Shown piece after piece: positions 37,420 to 47,074 of a DNA stretch of 64,000 nucleotides. The position numbers were made by a program, and so were the translations under genes. How positions within the stretch are numbered: the stretch's first letter is position 1; each line of letters begins with the position of its first letter. Under the pieces are notes generated by a model, which saw nothing but the letters and a program-made list of their open reading frames with translations, had not been told where the DNA came from and made no database searches. The stretch comes from Caproiciproducens sp. NJN-50 (GTDB lineage Bacteria > Bacillota > Clostridia > Oscillospirales > Acutalibacteraceae): positions 1,798,001 to 1,862,000 of the forward strand of contig NZ_CP035283.1 in the NCBI RefSeq assembly GCF_004103755.1. Direction: 5' to 3'.

Positions 37420-37540
37420 GGAAAACGAGTCAATCTGCTGGTGTACATTCGGGCCAAACTCCGCGCCGGAAAGGGCATCGGCTACGAACGGTGGGCCAGG
37501 ATTTTCAACCACAAACACGGCATCCAACAGATCCGGGATA
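37420..37540 (+). pseudogene. Remnant of a Tn1549-like relaxase
   Basis: The plus-strand frame contains VNLLVYIRAKLRAGKGIGYE and RWARIFN. I recognise these as the conserved middle of the relaxases of Tn1549 and C. difficile CTn elements (typical form: LLVDIQAKLQAGKG..YERWAKVFNLKQ). Homology stops after about 38 codons on one side and before the Arg-Val on the other. It is therefore a leftover of a second conjugative element. The rest of 36717-37550 shows only short scraps. Confidence 0.65.
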
Positions 37541-37555
37541 TTTTTTATTTTTCTA

Positions 37556-37584
37556 TTGACAATAATTTATGATAATGATAATAT
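37556..37584 (+). promoter_or_regulatory. Strong promoter of the CadA-type ATPase gene
   Basis: TTGACA and TAATAT are separated by exactly 17 bases. The ATPase start lies 45 bases downstream of the -10 box, with AAGGGGG as ribosome site. Confidence 0.85.
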
Positions 37585-37615
37585 AACGATTAAGCAATCG
37601 TTTAATCGTTATATT
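37580..37615. promoter_or_regulatory. Metal-responsive operator: perfect 14-bp inverted repeat
   Basis: AATATAACGATTAA at 37580-37593 is repeated inverted, without mismatch, at 37602-37615 as TTAATCGTTATATT. A second smaller dyad, ACGATT/AATCGT, lies in between. It overlaps the -10 box and transcription start, the usual place for ArsR/SmtB repressors such as CadC. The CadC-like gene at 41.8 kb is the likely binder. Confidence 0.75.
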
Positions 37616-37629
37616 AAGGGGGCTCACCC

Positions 37630-39753
37630 ATGTCGACGAAGGTATTTATGCTTAATGGGTTGGACTGCGCCAACTGTGCCGCAAAAATAGAAACAGAAAT
37701 TAAAAACATTGAAGGGATTAAGTTCGCTTCAGTAGATTTTGTTTCTAAGAGACTTACTTGGGAAGCTGAGTCGAATACCAATGTTCCTATGTTAGTGGAG
37801 AAGATAGAAAGCATCGTAAAAAAAATAGAACCGGATGTGAAAATTGCTTTAGTGGAAAATCCTTCTAAATCTGAAATAGAAGAAAAAGATGACGACGATG
37901 AAGAAGGGCATAAAAAAGAGATAGTCGAACTGGTGATTGGAGGAACTTTATTTGTTGTTGGATTGATTTTTAAATTTCAAAACTGGCTTGAACTTACCAT
38001 ATTTTTAATAAGCTATATCATTGTTGGCAGAAAAGTTGTTTTAAGCGCAATAAAGGGGATCGTACGAGGTCAGGTATTCAGTGAGCACTTCCTGATGAGT
38101 GTTGCTACAATCGGTGCCTTCTTTGTTGGAGAGTATCCGGAAGGCGTCGCCGTTATGTTGTTCTATCTGGTTGGGGAATTATTCGAGGATATGGCCGTGG
38201 ATAATTCCAGAAAGTCAATCAGTGAATTAATGGATATAAGACCTGATTATGCAAATTTACAGGTTGGCGAAGAACTCAAAAAAGTATCTCCTGATGAAGT
38301 AAATATCGGTAATAAGATCGTAGTAAAACCGGGAGAAAAAATTCCTCTTGACGGCAAGGTCATAGAAGGCACTTCAATGGTTGATACAGCGGCATTGACC
38401 GGAGAATCCGTTCCACGTGAGTTAAAACCCGGAAGTGATGCTTTGAGCGGGTTTGTAAATAAGAATGGCGTTTTGACTATTGAAGTTACAAAAGGATTCG
38501 GAGAATCTACAGTTTCAAAAATCTTGGATTTAGTACAGAATGCCAGCAACAAAAAAGCGCCAACTGAAAAATTTATAACAAAATTTGCGCGTTACTATAC
38601 TCCGGTTGTTGTATTTGGAGCATTGGCATTAGCAATTATTCCGCCTTTGGTTATTCCAGGAGCATCCTTCTCTGACTGGATTTACCGAGGGTTAGTATTC
38701 TTGGTGGTTTCCTGCCCCTGTGCGTTAGTGCTTTCAATACCATTGGGATTCCTTGGGGGAATTGGGGGAGCTTCAAAAAAGGGAATATTAGTAAAAGGCG
38801 GCAACTACCTTGAAGCATTGAACAATGTTGAAGCAGTTGTTTTTGATAAGACGGGGACTTTAACCAAAGGTGTATTCAAGGTTACAAAAGCGATTTCTGA
38901 AAACGGTTATACAGAGGATGAACTGATCAAATATGCGGCATATGCTGAAAGCTATTCAAATCATCCGATTGCACTTTCAATTATAGCTGCTTATCATGCT
39001 GAAATTGATAAATATAAAATTGAAAATTATCAGGAAATAGCGGGACATGGAATTAAGGTCAATGTCAATGGAAAGGAAGTACTCGTTGGAAATACTAAAT
39101 TAATGATCAGTGAAAACATCCAATACACTGATGTGGATACGTTAGGCACAGTAGTACATGTGGCCATAGACAAAAAGTATGCGGGCAGTATCATAATTTC
39201 AGATGAGGTGAAAGAAGACTCTGCAAAAACAATTAAAGAGTTGAAAGCGCTTGGCGTTAGAAAAACAGTTATGCTTACTGGCGACTTGAAGAAGGTGGCA
39301 GACAATATCGGCAAGGAATTAGGTTTAGACAAGGTTTATTCTGAACTGTTACCCGCCGATAAAGTTGAAAAAGTTGAATCCCTGGAAGCCCAAAAATCTC
39401 ACAAGGGAAAGATTGTATTTGTTGGTGATGGAATTAACGATGCGCCGGTACTTGCAAGAGCCGACATCGGTATCGCTATGGGAGGCTTGGGCTCGGACGC
39501 TGCGATTGAGGCCGCAGATGTAGTGATTATGACTGATGAACCTCATAAAGTAGCATCAGCGATAAAAATTGCGAAAAGAACGAGAAACATTGTATCTCAG
39601 AATATCGTGTTTGCATTAGGAGTTAAAGCCATATTCCTCGTATTAGGAGCATTGGGGTTAGCTTCCATGTGGGCGGCCGTGTTTGCAGATATGGGGGTTG
39701 CTCTGATTGCAGTTGTTAACGCAATGAGAGCTCTGAATACGAAAAAAATATGA
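37630..39753 (+). CDS. cadA: CadA/ZntA-type heavy-metal exporting P-type ATPase
   Basis: The 707-residue protein exports Cd, Zn or Pb. It has an N-terminal metal-binding domain with GLDCANCAAKIE (CxxC) at residues 10-21 and an acidic linker (EEKDDDDEE). The membrane part has the SCPCALVLS motif. The phosphorylation site is FDKTGTLTKG, and the hinge is GDGINDAPVLARADIGIAMG. Base composition is clearly more AT-rich than its neighbours, a sign of recent transfer. It has its own promoter and operator. The repressor gene lies downstream and is now separated by an IS110 insertion. Confidence 0.93.
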   Translation: MSTKVFMLNGLDCANCAAKIETEIKNIEGIKFASVDFVSKRLTWEAESNTNVPMLVEKIESIVKKIEPDVKIALVENPSKSEIEEKDDDDEEGHKKEIVELVIGGTLFVVGLIFKFQNWLELTIFLISYIIVGRKVVLSAIKGIVRGQVFSEHFLMSVATIGAFFVGEYPEGVAVMLFYLVGELFEDMAVDNSRKSISELMDIRPDYANLQVGEELKKVSPDEVNIGNKIVVKPGEKIPLDGKVIEGTSMVDTAALTGESVPRELKPGSDALSGFVNKNGVLTIEVTKGFGESTVSKILDLVQNASNKKAPTEKFITKFARYYTPVVVFGALALAIIPPLVIPGASFSDWIYRGLVFLVVSCPCALVLSIPLGFLGGIGGASKKGILVKGGNYLEALNNVEAVVFDKTGTLTKGVFKVTKAISENGYTEDELIKYAAYAESYSNHPIALSIIAAYHAEIDKYKIENYQEIAGHGIKVNVNGKEVLVGNTKLMISENIQYTDVDTLGTVVHVAIDKKYAGSIIISDEVKEDSAKTIKELKALGVRKTVMLTGDLKKVADNIGKELGLDKVYSELLPADKVEKVESLEAQKSHKGKIVFVGDGINDAPVLARADIGIAMGGLGSDAAIEAADVVIMTDEPHKVASAIKIAKRTRNIVSQNIVFALGVKAIFLVLGALGLASMWAAVFADMGVALIAVVNAMRALNTKKI

Positions 39754-39909
39754 ATCTTTTTATGGTTATATCTTATATTGTTTATATGAAAGATTAACTA
39801 TTAAAAGTCAAGCTTGAAATTGAGGAAAGCGGTGAAAAAACAGATGGTTCAAAAAGGGTATAGCAAAGCAGGCGTCCGGTTGAATGCCGCATGGGCTATC
39901 ATGAGGAAA

Positions 39910-41085
39910 TTACGCTGTCAGACAGTAAGGCTTGCCGGATTTCTCTAAAGCGTAAATGAGGCGTACCAGTTTTTTGGCAGCGTGAGAGACGGCGACGTTG
40001 TAATGCTTGCCCTCCGCCCGCTTTTTGGCGAGGTAAGCGGCAAAAACCGGATCCCAATGGCAAACGTACTTGGCGGCATTGAAGATGGCAAATCGGAGAT
40101 ACCGGGAACCGCGCTTTTCCATATGAGCATAGCAGTTATGAAGCTGCCCGGATTGGTAGGTCGAGGGCGAAAGTCCGGCGTAGGCCAGCAGCTTGTCGGG
40201 AGACCCGAACCGGGAAAAGTCGCCAACCTCGGCAAGTATCATAGCTCCCATCCGGGTGCCAACGCCGGGGATGGTAGTAATAGGAGAATGCAGCTTGTTC
40301 ATGATGTTTTGGATTGCAGTCTCGATTTCATCGATCTCGGCGTCCAACTCCCGGATGAGACGGATGGTGTGGCAAAGCTCTAACGACTTTGCGGGCATCA
40401 CCGAGCCAATGGATTTTCTGGCCGTTTCCCGGATATCCACAGCCATGTCCCGACCATAGCGGCCTCTGGAAGCGTCATGCAAAAGTGTTTTCAGCCGCGT
40501 CAGATGAGCTTCCGCAATCTGTTTTGCACCAGGGAACTCCTCCAGCAAAGCGTAAACGGAGACCATGTGAAGCGTCGGCACCAGTTTTTCCAGTTCAGGG
40601 AACAGGATGCAGACCAGGCGGGCAATCGACTGCTTGAGTTTTCCACGCTCCTTCACCTTGTCAAAACGATATCTCGTCAGTGACTTTAACTCCTCGTTGT
40701 GGTATGCTGTACCTGTGTAGGGCTTGAGGCCCACATCGGACAAAAGCATAGCTGCAATCGTTCGCGCATCGACCCGGTCGGTCTTCGTCTTCCTGAGACT
40801 GAGGCTTTTTCGGTAAAGGTTGGTGTGCAGGGGGTTCAAGACATAGGTGGGTAGCCCATTGTCAAGAAGAAACCCGAGGATGTTGTAGCTGTAATGCCCG
40901 GTTGCCTCAAGCCCTACCTTTATTTTGTCTTGAGGTGAGGTGCAGTCTCGAATCCTTTGCAGCAGGCGATGAAAACCATCCATGTTGTTTGGGATGGTGA
41001 ATACATCTGCGAGGACTTCGCCTTCCGAGTTGATGATGAAGCAATCGTGCTTGTCCTTGGCAACGTCAATTCCAACAGAAATCAT
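39910..41085 (-). CDS. IS110-family transposase
   Basis: The 391-residue protein starts MISVGIDVAKDKHDCFII with the first DEDD aspartate. It has VGLEATGHYSYNI (Glu) and RKTKTDRVDARTIA in the RuvC-like N-terminal part. The C-terminal Transposase_20 domain is present (ITTIPGVGTRMGAMILAEVG) with its catalytic Ser region LAYAGLSPSTYQSG. The ATG at 41085 is chosen; an open extension to 41325 is leader sequence. This copy appears complete and differs from the remnant near 21.5 kb. Confidence 0.93.
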   Translation of the reverse strand: MISVGIDVAKDKHDCFIINSEGEVLADVFTIPNNMDGFHRLLQRIRDCTSPQDKIKVGLEATGHYSYNILGFLLDNGLPTYVLNPLHTNLYRKSLSLRKTKTDRVDARTIAAMLLSDVGLKPYTGTAYHNEELKSLTRYRFDKVKERGKLKQSIARLVCILFPELEKLVPTLHMVSVYALLEEFPGAKQIAEAHLTRLKTLLHDASRGRYGRDMAVDIRETARKSIGSVMPAKSLELCHTIRLIRELDAEIDEIETAIQNIMNKLHSPITTIPGVGTRMGAMILAEVGDFSRFGSPDKLLAYAGLSPSTYQSGQLHNCYAHMEKRGSRYLRFAIFNAAKYVCHWDPVFAAYLAKKRAEGKHYNVAVSHAAKKLVRLIYALEKSGKPYCLTA

Positions 41086-41835
41086 AACAAGCCCTCCGAC
41101 GGTAAAATTGTGATGCTGCCTCCACAGAACGCTTTGCTTTGTAACCTTGTTCCACATAAACCGTCCGGCGGTATTTAACTGATTAACAAAAAACTGCAAA
41201 GGGCTGTGGTCGGAACCTTTCAGGAACCATCTGGTGGTAGGAGACAATAACCAATCCACAGCATCCCTTACAGTGTAGCACAGCCCTTGGAGAGGGGCTC
41301 TATAAACTACTACTTTATAATACAAGGTTGGTGTGCAGGGGGTTCAAGACATAGGTGGGTAGCCCATTGTCAAGAAGAAACCCGAGGATGTTGTAGCTGT
41401 AATGCCCGGTTGCCTCAAGCCCTACCTTTATTTTGTCTTGAGGTGAGGTGCAGTCTCGAATCCTTTGCAGCAGGCGATGAAAACCATCCATGTTGTTTGG
41501 GATGGTGAATACATCTGCGAGGACTTCGCCTTCCGAGTTGATGATGAAGCAATCGTGCTTGTCCTTGGCAACGTCAATTCCAACAGAAATCATAACAAGC
41601 CCTCCGACGGTAAAATTGTGATGCTGCCTCCACAGAACGCTTTGCTTTGTAACCTTGTTCCACATAAACCGTCCGGCGGTATTTAACTGATTAACAAAAA
41701 ACTGCAAAGGGCTGTGGTCGGAACCTTTCAGGAACCATCTGGTGGTAGGAGACAATAACCAATCCACAGCATCCCTTACAGTGTAGCACAGCCCTTGGAG
41801 AGGGGCTCTATAAACTACTACTTTATAATACAAGG
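40816..41835. repeat. 508-bp direct tandem duplication in the IS110 copy
   Basis: The block from AAGGTTGGTGTGCAGG (40816) to the left of 41324 is repeated directly from 41324 to about 41835 with a constant offset of 508 bases and no difference that I could see. The unit holds the first roughly 88 codons of the transposase plus its leader. The two junctions share only a 4-base AAGG. It creates a second open frame (41315-41833) that is only a duplicated start of the transposase. Confidence 0.9.
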
Positions 41836-41844
41836 GTGGCTATA

Positions 41845-42225
41845 ATGTCTGAAAACCAGGAAAACATGACAGATCAAGAAAATGCAATGTGTGATATCAC
41901 TATTGTTCATCAGGATATATTAGATAAAGTGAAAAAAGAAATAACTGACGATGATACTTTGTATAATATGGCTGGTATATTTAAAGTACTCAGCGATCCT
42001 ACACGCCTAAAAATTATAAATGCGCTTATGCTTTCTGAAATGTGCGTGTGTGATATTGCAGCTTTGCTGAATATGTCGAAGCCTGCTATTTCGCATCATC
42101 TAAAATCGTTACGGCAAACCCACTTAATTAAATACAGGCGTGACGGGAAAATCGCTTATTATTCACTGAATGATGCACATATTAAAATGATGTTTGATCT
42201 ATGTATAACGCATATCAAAAAATAA
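41845..42225 (+). CDS. cadC: CadC/SmtB-type ArsR-family metal repressor
   Basis: The 126-residue winged-helix protein has FKVLSDPTRLKIINAL and the metal motif SEMCVCDIAALL (CxC on the recognition-region helix, as in CadC). At the C-terminus DAHIKMMFDLCITH provides the D-x-H...H pattern of the alpha-5 zinc site of SmtB/CzrA. An N-terminal Cys (Cys16) could complete a Cd/Pb site, though CadC has two there. The ATG at 41845 is preceded by AAGGGTGG formed right at the IS110 border. It probably represses cadA through the 37.6 kb operator. Confidence 0.87.
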   Translation: MSENQENMTDQENAMCDITIVHQDILDKVKKEITDDDTLYNMAGIFKVLSDPTRLKIINALMLSEMCVCDIAALLNMSKPAISHHLKSLRQTHLIKYRRDGKIAYYSLNDAHIKMMFDLCITHIKK

Positions 42226-42261
42226 TGATACAGGTATTAGTTTAGCTGAAATGAGGCGGGG

Positions 42262-42477
42262 GTGCGCCGGCTGATCTACACCACCAATGTTATTGAAGGC
42301 TTCAACCGGCAGCTCCGAAAGGTGACGAAGGCGAAATCGGTCTTTCCGACGGATGACAGCCTGCTCAAGATGCTGTATCTGGCCATGATGGACATCACGA
42401 AAAAATTGACCGGCAGGCGGCAGGACTGGAGCGTGATCCACGCCCAACTGGCCGTATATTTTGCCGGCCGGATGCTG
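42262..42477 (+). pseudogene. C-terminal fragment of an IS256-family transposase
   Basis: LIYTTNVIEGFNRQLRKVTK and the later LLKMLYLAMMDITKK match the C-terminal end of IS256-family (Mutator-like) transposases, including the Glu of the DDE triad in NVIEGFNRQ. The N-terminal 80% is missing. The fragment ends near AVYFAGRML. Confidence 0.85.
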
Positions 42478-42499
42478 TGCTTTCTTTTATGTCCATACA

Positions 42500-42787
42500 C
42501 TTTCCGCTCAGTCATCGGGGCGGTATAAGGACGGTACTTATCATGGACTTGGCGCCGGATTTCGGGGAGGCACAACGACGGTGACGGTCGAAGTTTCAGG
42601 CGGGAAAATTACTGCAATCCAAGTGGATTCCAGCGAGGATGCTCCGAGCTTTTTCAATGCTGCGTACACAATGGTTTCCAATGAAATCATCAGCAGCCAG
42701 ACAGCGGAAGTGGACGCTGTATCCGGCGCGACATACAGCAGCGGGGGCATTATGGATGCAGTTTCCAATGCCTTGGCTCAAGCATAA
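42500..42787 (+). pseudogene. 5'-truncated FMN-binding domain protein
   Basis: The frame reads GRYKDGTYHGLGAGFRGG, VEVSGGKITAIQ and SGATYSS at its end. SGATYSS is the flavinylation signature of FMN-binding (NqrC/RnfG-like) domains, in which a Thr carries FMN. The usual signal peptide is missing because the IS256 fragment adjoins it. The domain itself seems intact. Confidence 0.8.
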
Positions 42788-43011
42788 TGATTCATTTAAA
42801 GATGCAAATATTGGGGATGAATTTCCGTCTACAGGTTTATTGGGTCTAAGCAAGGTTTCCGTTCCCCTCAGCGGAACAGATTGAAACGAACTGAGCCAAT
42901 CGCGCGGCAATAACATGGAACAACGCTCGAAACCCATATCGTTTTGAAAAGCACTTTTCCGGCAGATAATTCATATTATGGGTTAAAATCAACGGGAGAG
43001 GATCGGAAGAT

Positions 43012-43431
43012 ATGCCTGATGAAGAATTAAGAGACTATGGCCCCATACCAATAGTAGTGAATATTGAAGCGGTTACGGAGCAAAACAATACCTTCCGTAC
43101 CGCTTTATGGACAGGGAATCATCTGCAGCTTACGCTGATGAGCATTCGTGTGAACGATGATATCGGCTTGGAAATGCACCCTGATGTTGACCAGTTTATC
43201 CACATCGAGCAGGGCGAAGGGCTTGCGAAGTTCGGAAACCGGAGAGACAATATGAATTTTCAAAAGCGAGTCGGGCCAAGCGATGCCATTGTCATACCGG
43301 CCGGGACATGGCATAACGTCGTCAATGTAGGCACCGTACCCTTAAAAGTATATTCGATTTATGCACCTCCCCAACATCCTTGGGGAACCGTTCACAAAAC
43401 GAAAGACGACGCAATAGCAACAGGGACATAA
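43012..43431 (+). CDS. Cupin-domain protein
   Basis: The 139-residue protein is a single small cupin. Motif 1 is HPDVDQFIHIEQGEGLAKFG and motif 2 is PAGTWHNVVNVG. The His and Glu/Gln positions could bind a metal, although the usual HxH of motif 1 appears as HPD. The function is unknown. AGAGGATCGGAAGAT precedes the ATG. Neighbours (a ferritin-like protein and an FMN-binding remnant) hint at a redox or stress role. Confidence 0.82.
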   Translation: MPDEELRDYGPIPIVVNIEAVTEQNNTFRTALWTGNHLQLTLMSIRVNDDIGLEMHPDVDQFIHIEQGEGLAKFGNRRDNMNFQKRVGPSDAIVIPAGTWHNVVNVGTVPLKVYSIYAPPQHPWGTVHKTKDDAIATGT

Positions 43432-43633
43432 AATAACGGTATCATCAAGCGCTTTGGAGTATTTGAATTCGGGCCCAAGTCTCATTGGAATAATGATGCA
43501 GAAAAAGATTTGAACAGATGACTAAGGCAGGATCAGCCTACTGTACGCTATTCCTGCCTGTCCAATTTTGAGGCTAAAAGGGAGGGCCTCTCAGCGGCTG
43601 AAGGCAGATTTATATGAAAGGCGGAGGATTATC

Positions 43634-44146
43634 ATGAGTTATACGCATCCGAACGGACAGCCGCAGGGTACGGCACAGAAGTTTACGGATAAACTCAGGG
43701 AAATCCTGATCAGTGAAATCATCGCGATTAACGGTTACCAAACCCACATCGCCAACTCGGACATTTCTGAAATAAACGATGCCTGGCACAGTATTATGCT
43801 CGACGAAAAGCAGCATTACGGCTGGGTTCTGAAGCTGCTCCGCAAATATGATCCGGAGCAGTATAAACAGTTTTTAGCTCATAAGGGCGACAACCCCGGG
43901 CCCCAGACACCGGTGTCGCTCTCCCATTCCCAGTCCGGCGGTGCGGCCATTCTGAACGATATCCGGGACGATATCAAGGGAGAACTCGAGGCCGTGATTC
44001 TGTATGAAGCGCAGCTGCCAAAATATCCATACCGGGATATCCGCACCACCTTGCAGGCCGTGATTGATGACGAAAAAGGGCACGCGGAGCATCTTACCAG
44101 GCTATTGCTAAAATATGACGTCGATCCGTATGATGAACTGGTTTGA
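43634..44146 (+). CDS. Ferritin-like / rubrerythrin-related diiron protein
   Basis: The 170-residue helical protein has two iron-ligand style motifs, DEKQHYG near residue 57 and DEKGHAEHL near 152, with further Glu in SEIIAINGYQ and KGELEAVILYE. This fits a four-helix ferritin-like domain with a diiron site. No rubredoxin part is present. The ATG at 43634 follows GGCGGAGGATTATC. A possible role in oxygen or peroxide defence is inference. Confidence 0.82.
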   Translation: MSYTHPNGQPQGTAQKFTDKLREILISEIIAINGYQTHIANSDISEINDAWHSIMLDEKQHYGWVLKLLRKYDPEQYKQFLAHKGDNPGPQTPVSLSHSQSGGAAILNDIRDDIKGELEAVILYEAQLPKYPYRDIRTTLQAVIDDEKGHAEHLTRLLLKYDVDPYDELV

Positions 44147-44225
44147 TTCCGGGCATTTCAGGGAACCGACAAACTTGAACGGCCGCATCATCCGTTGGGA
44201 TGACACAGCCGTTCTGATTTTCCTG

Positions 44226-46754
44226 TTAATTCTTTCTCAGATGTTTTACAAGTTTTACGATTTCGACCCAAAGTACCGACGCCGCCGACATCACGATTAC
44301 GGCGATCGCTTCCGGTCCGGTCAGCGGAGCCAGCTTCACAAAGGCTGAAAGCGGAGTGTATAAGAGCAGGACAAGCATGGAAATGGTTCCCGCAAAGGCC
44401 GCCCACATCACCTTGTCTTTGATCAGACGGTGGAATGACTGGAATGCAAAATCCGTTTGGGAACTGTTGACCAGAACCAAAAGCAGATTGCTTAGAAAAA
44501 TAATGGAAAGGCCCATTGCACGGGCAACCGGAGCGTTTACGGCTGGATCTGCCATAAGAACCGTATAATAGGTTCCAAAAGAAGAGGCAAAAACCGTCAG
44601 CCCCTGCAGAATGCTTCTGAAGAGACCTTTCGCTCTCATCAGTTTTTCTTTCGGATCACGGGGATCGCGTTCCATCACATTCTGTTCCGCGGGCTGTCGT
44701 TCAAAAATGATGGAGCAGGTCGGATCGATAATCAGTTCCAAAAGGACGACATGGATGGGCAGTAACATAAGATTCGCCGGATTTACTTTTAGGAGAGGGG
44801 CCAACAGACAGGAAAACGCGATTGGAATGTGAATCGTGAACACATATCCGACCGCTTTTTTGATGTTGTCGTAAATCCGCCTGCCGTCCCTGATGGTATC
44901 CACAATCGTCGAAAAATTATCGTCAAGCAGGATGAGATCGGCGGCTTCGCGGGACACCTCCGAACCGCGCTTTCCCATCGCGATGCCGATATCGGCATAT
45001 TTGAGCGCGGGGGCGTCGTTGACCCCGTCGCCCGTCATTGCCACGATCTCGCCGTTTGCCTTGAAAGCTTTCACGATGCGCATCTTATGCTCCGGGACGA
45101 CGCGGGAAAAAATGCTGACGGAACGGACCCGTTTCTGAAGTTCCTCATCCGTCATCCGGTCGATCTCGTCGCCGGTGACGGATTCCCCGCATGGCATGCC
45201 GATCTGCTTCGCGATCGCGCTTGCCGTGATGCCGTTGTCGCCCGTAATCATCACAACGCGGACGCCTGCCTTCCTGCAGCGGAGAATATCCGCTTTTACG
45301 GATTCCCTCGGAGGATCCGCAAGGCCAACCAACCCACAGAACTGAAGGCGGCACTGGGCCAAAGAAGCGGGAACTTCGTCCGCCGTTCCAACGTCCATTC
45401 TGCCAACCGCAATCACACGGAGCCCGCGTGCCGCCATATCGGCGGCTTTTTCCTGTACTTTGTCCCGTTCGTCCGAATTGAGATTACATAAAGCGAGGAT
45501 CTTTTCCGGAGAGCCTTTCGCGGCGATCAGAATTTGGTTGCCGCGCCGCCAGACGTGGCCCATCATTTTCGCTTCATGGGTAAACGAATATTCCTGAATC
45601 AGTTCGCCGCCGAAAAGGAACTCCTTGGACAGGCCCCTGCCTTCACAATACGAAATCATGGCCTTTTCCATAGGGTCATATGCGTCCGGTTCACAGGCCA
45701 TCCCCATGACCGCGCAGAGGTCCCGCTCTTTGTTTTCCTCCGTCCACGTATCGCATACGGTCATCTGATTCATCGTAATGGTGCCGGTCTTATCAACGCA
45801 AAGAACCGACACGGCGCCGAGCGTTTCTACGGAAGCCAGCCTGCGCATAAGCGAATGCCTTTTTGCAAGCCGCCATGCGCCCATGGAAAGGAAGACTGTC
45901 AAAATAACCGGGAACTCTTCCGGGATCATGGCCATGGCGAGCGTGACGCCGGAAAGGATGCTTTCGATCAGCCTGTCGGTAAATTGGTGGTCCGGGATAT
46001 TCAGCCAAGTGAAGCAGCCTACCAATACAAACAGGACCGCCGCAATAACCGCGCAAAGCTTCACGAGCCCGCGGGTCTGCCTCTGAAGCGGCGACGGGGC
46101 TTCCGGCGCGCCGACGACATTTGTACCGATTTTCCCGAACTCGGTGGCTTTGCCGATTTGATCCACGCGGACCAGCGCGCTTCCCTGCGTCACAAGAGTC
46201 CCCGCGTAGCAGTGGTCGCACCGCCAGTGCCCGCCGTCTGTATCGGCGGTCCCGAGCGCGACCTTCCAAACGCCTTCCGCTTCGCCCGTCATGGACGACT
46301 CGTCGACGCACAGATCGTTTGCCTGAAGGATCTCCCCGTCCGCCGGGATCTTGTCGCCTTCGGCAATCAGCATGATATCTCCCGGGACAAGATCAGCGCT
46401 GTCGATCCGCTGCTCCGCTCCGTCCCGCAGCACCGTAATGCGCGGTGCCGCGAGATCCTTTAAGGCGTTCAGGGTCTTGTCGGTTTTCCAGCCCTGGATC
46501 ACATCGATACTGATCATACCCGATACAAAGATCAGCATAACAACTCCGTCGCGCGGCTCACCCAGCAAAAAATAGATGACCGCCGTCACGATGAGCAGCA
46601 AAAACATAGGTTCCGACAAGGCTTTCAAAATCTCTTGAAGAACATTCTTCTTCTTTTTCGGAATCAATTCGTTCCTGCCGAATCGCTTTTGACGTTGCAC
46701 GGCTTCCGCCGTCGTCAGGCCGGTTGGATTTGTGGTGTTCTTTCGTTCTGTCAT
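44226..46754 (-). CDS. P2-type cation-transporting P-type ATPase
   Basis: The 842-residue protein has the order of Ca-type pumps: N-terminal actuator (TGEAEGVWKVALG), EEFPVILTVFLSMGAWRLAKR in membrane helix 4, the phosphorylation site CVDKTGTITMNQM, and the hinge GDGVNDAPALKYADIGIAMG. PEEFPVIL replaces the PEGLP of SERCA-type pumps. This variant is known in bacterial Ca/cation ATPases but leaves the ion uncertain. The ATG at 46754 with GGAGG is chosen over a longer frame to 46919. The gap to 47074 shows nothing. Confidence 0.88.
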   Translation of the reverse strand: MTERKNTTNPTGLTTAEAVQRQKRFGRNELIPKKKKNVLQEILKALSEPMFLLLIVTAVIYFLLGEPRDGVVMLIFVSGMISIDVIQGWKTDKTLNALKDLAAPRITVLRDGAEQRIDSADLVPGDIMLIAEGDKIPADGEILQANDLCVDESSMTGEAEGVWKVALGTADTDGGHWRCDHCYAGTLVTQGSALVRVDQIGKATEFGKIGTNVVGAPEAPSPLQRQTRGLVKLCAVIAAVLFVLVGCFTWLNIPDHQFTDRLIESILSGVTLAMAMIPEEFPVILTVFLSMGAWRLAKRHSLMRRLASVETLGAVSVLCVDKTGTITMNQMTVCDTWTEENKERDLCAVMGMACEPDAYDPMEKAMISYCEGRGLSKEFLFGGELIQEYSFTHEAKMMGHVWRRGNQILIAAKGSPEKILALCNLNSDERDKVQEKAADMAARGLRVIAVGRMDVGTADEVPASLAQCRLQFCGLVGLADPPRESVKADILRCRKAGVRVVMITGDNGITASAIAKQIGMPCGESVTGDEIDRMTDEELQKRVRSVSIFSRVVPEHKMRIVKAFKANGEIVAMTGDGVNDAPALKYADIGIAMGKRGSEVSREAADLILLDDNFSTIVDTIRDGRRIYDNIKKAVGYVFTIHIPIAFSCLLAPLLKVNPANLMLLPIHVVLLELIIDPTCSIIFERQPAEQNVMERDPRDPKEKLMRAKGLFRSILQGLTVFASSFGTYYTVLMADPAVNAPVARAMGLSIIFLSNLLLVLVNSSQTDFAFQSFHRLIKDKVMWAAFAGTISMLVLLLYTPLSAFVKLAPLTGPEAIAVIVMSAASVLWVEIVKLVKHLRKN

Positions 46755-47074
46755 AAAAGTTACCTCCATAATGCTTCTTAAGCATTTATGCGACAGCTCC
46801 ATGGCATTGCAAAGATACAGCTGCAGTCTCAAAAGGGTACAAAAATACCAGTGAGACAACATACTGTCCCACAGGTTCTGATCAACCTGTTGCCGCGAGG
46901 CCCAGCCCCATAAACCCATATCGGGTTTATCGCCTGCTCAGTTTGTACTGTAGATCAAATGCAGCGCAAAGAGATGAAAGATATTCTATCATATTCATTT
47001 ACTCGCGTCAAGTGATTAAAAACAAAAAGATAAGATTCCCATCATGAATTTTATGGCGGATCCTGAGAGAAAAC

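Noticed and set aside
37069..37572. A 167-codon plus-strand frame taken as an intact gene
   Set aside because: Only its last third resembles a relaxase, and the start has no ribosome site and no homology; it is better treated as a remnant.
41315..41833. A second IS110 transposase start of 172 codons
   Set aside because: It is the 508-bp duplication of the leader and first codons of the neighbouring transposase, not a separate gene.
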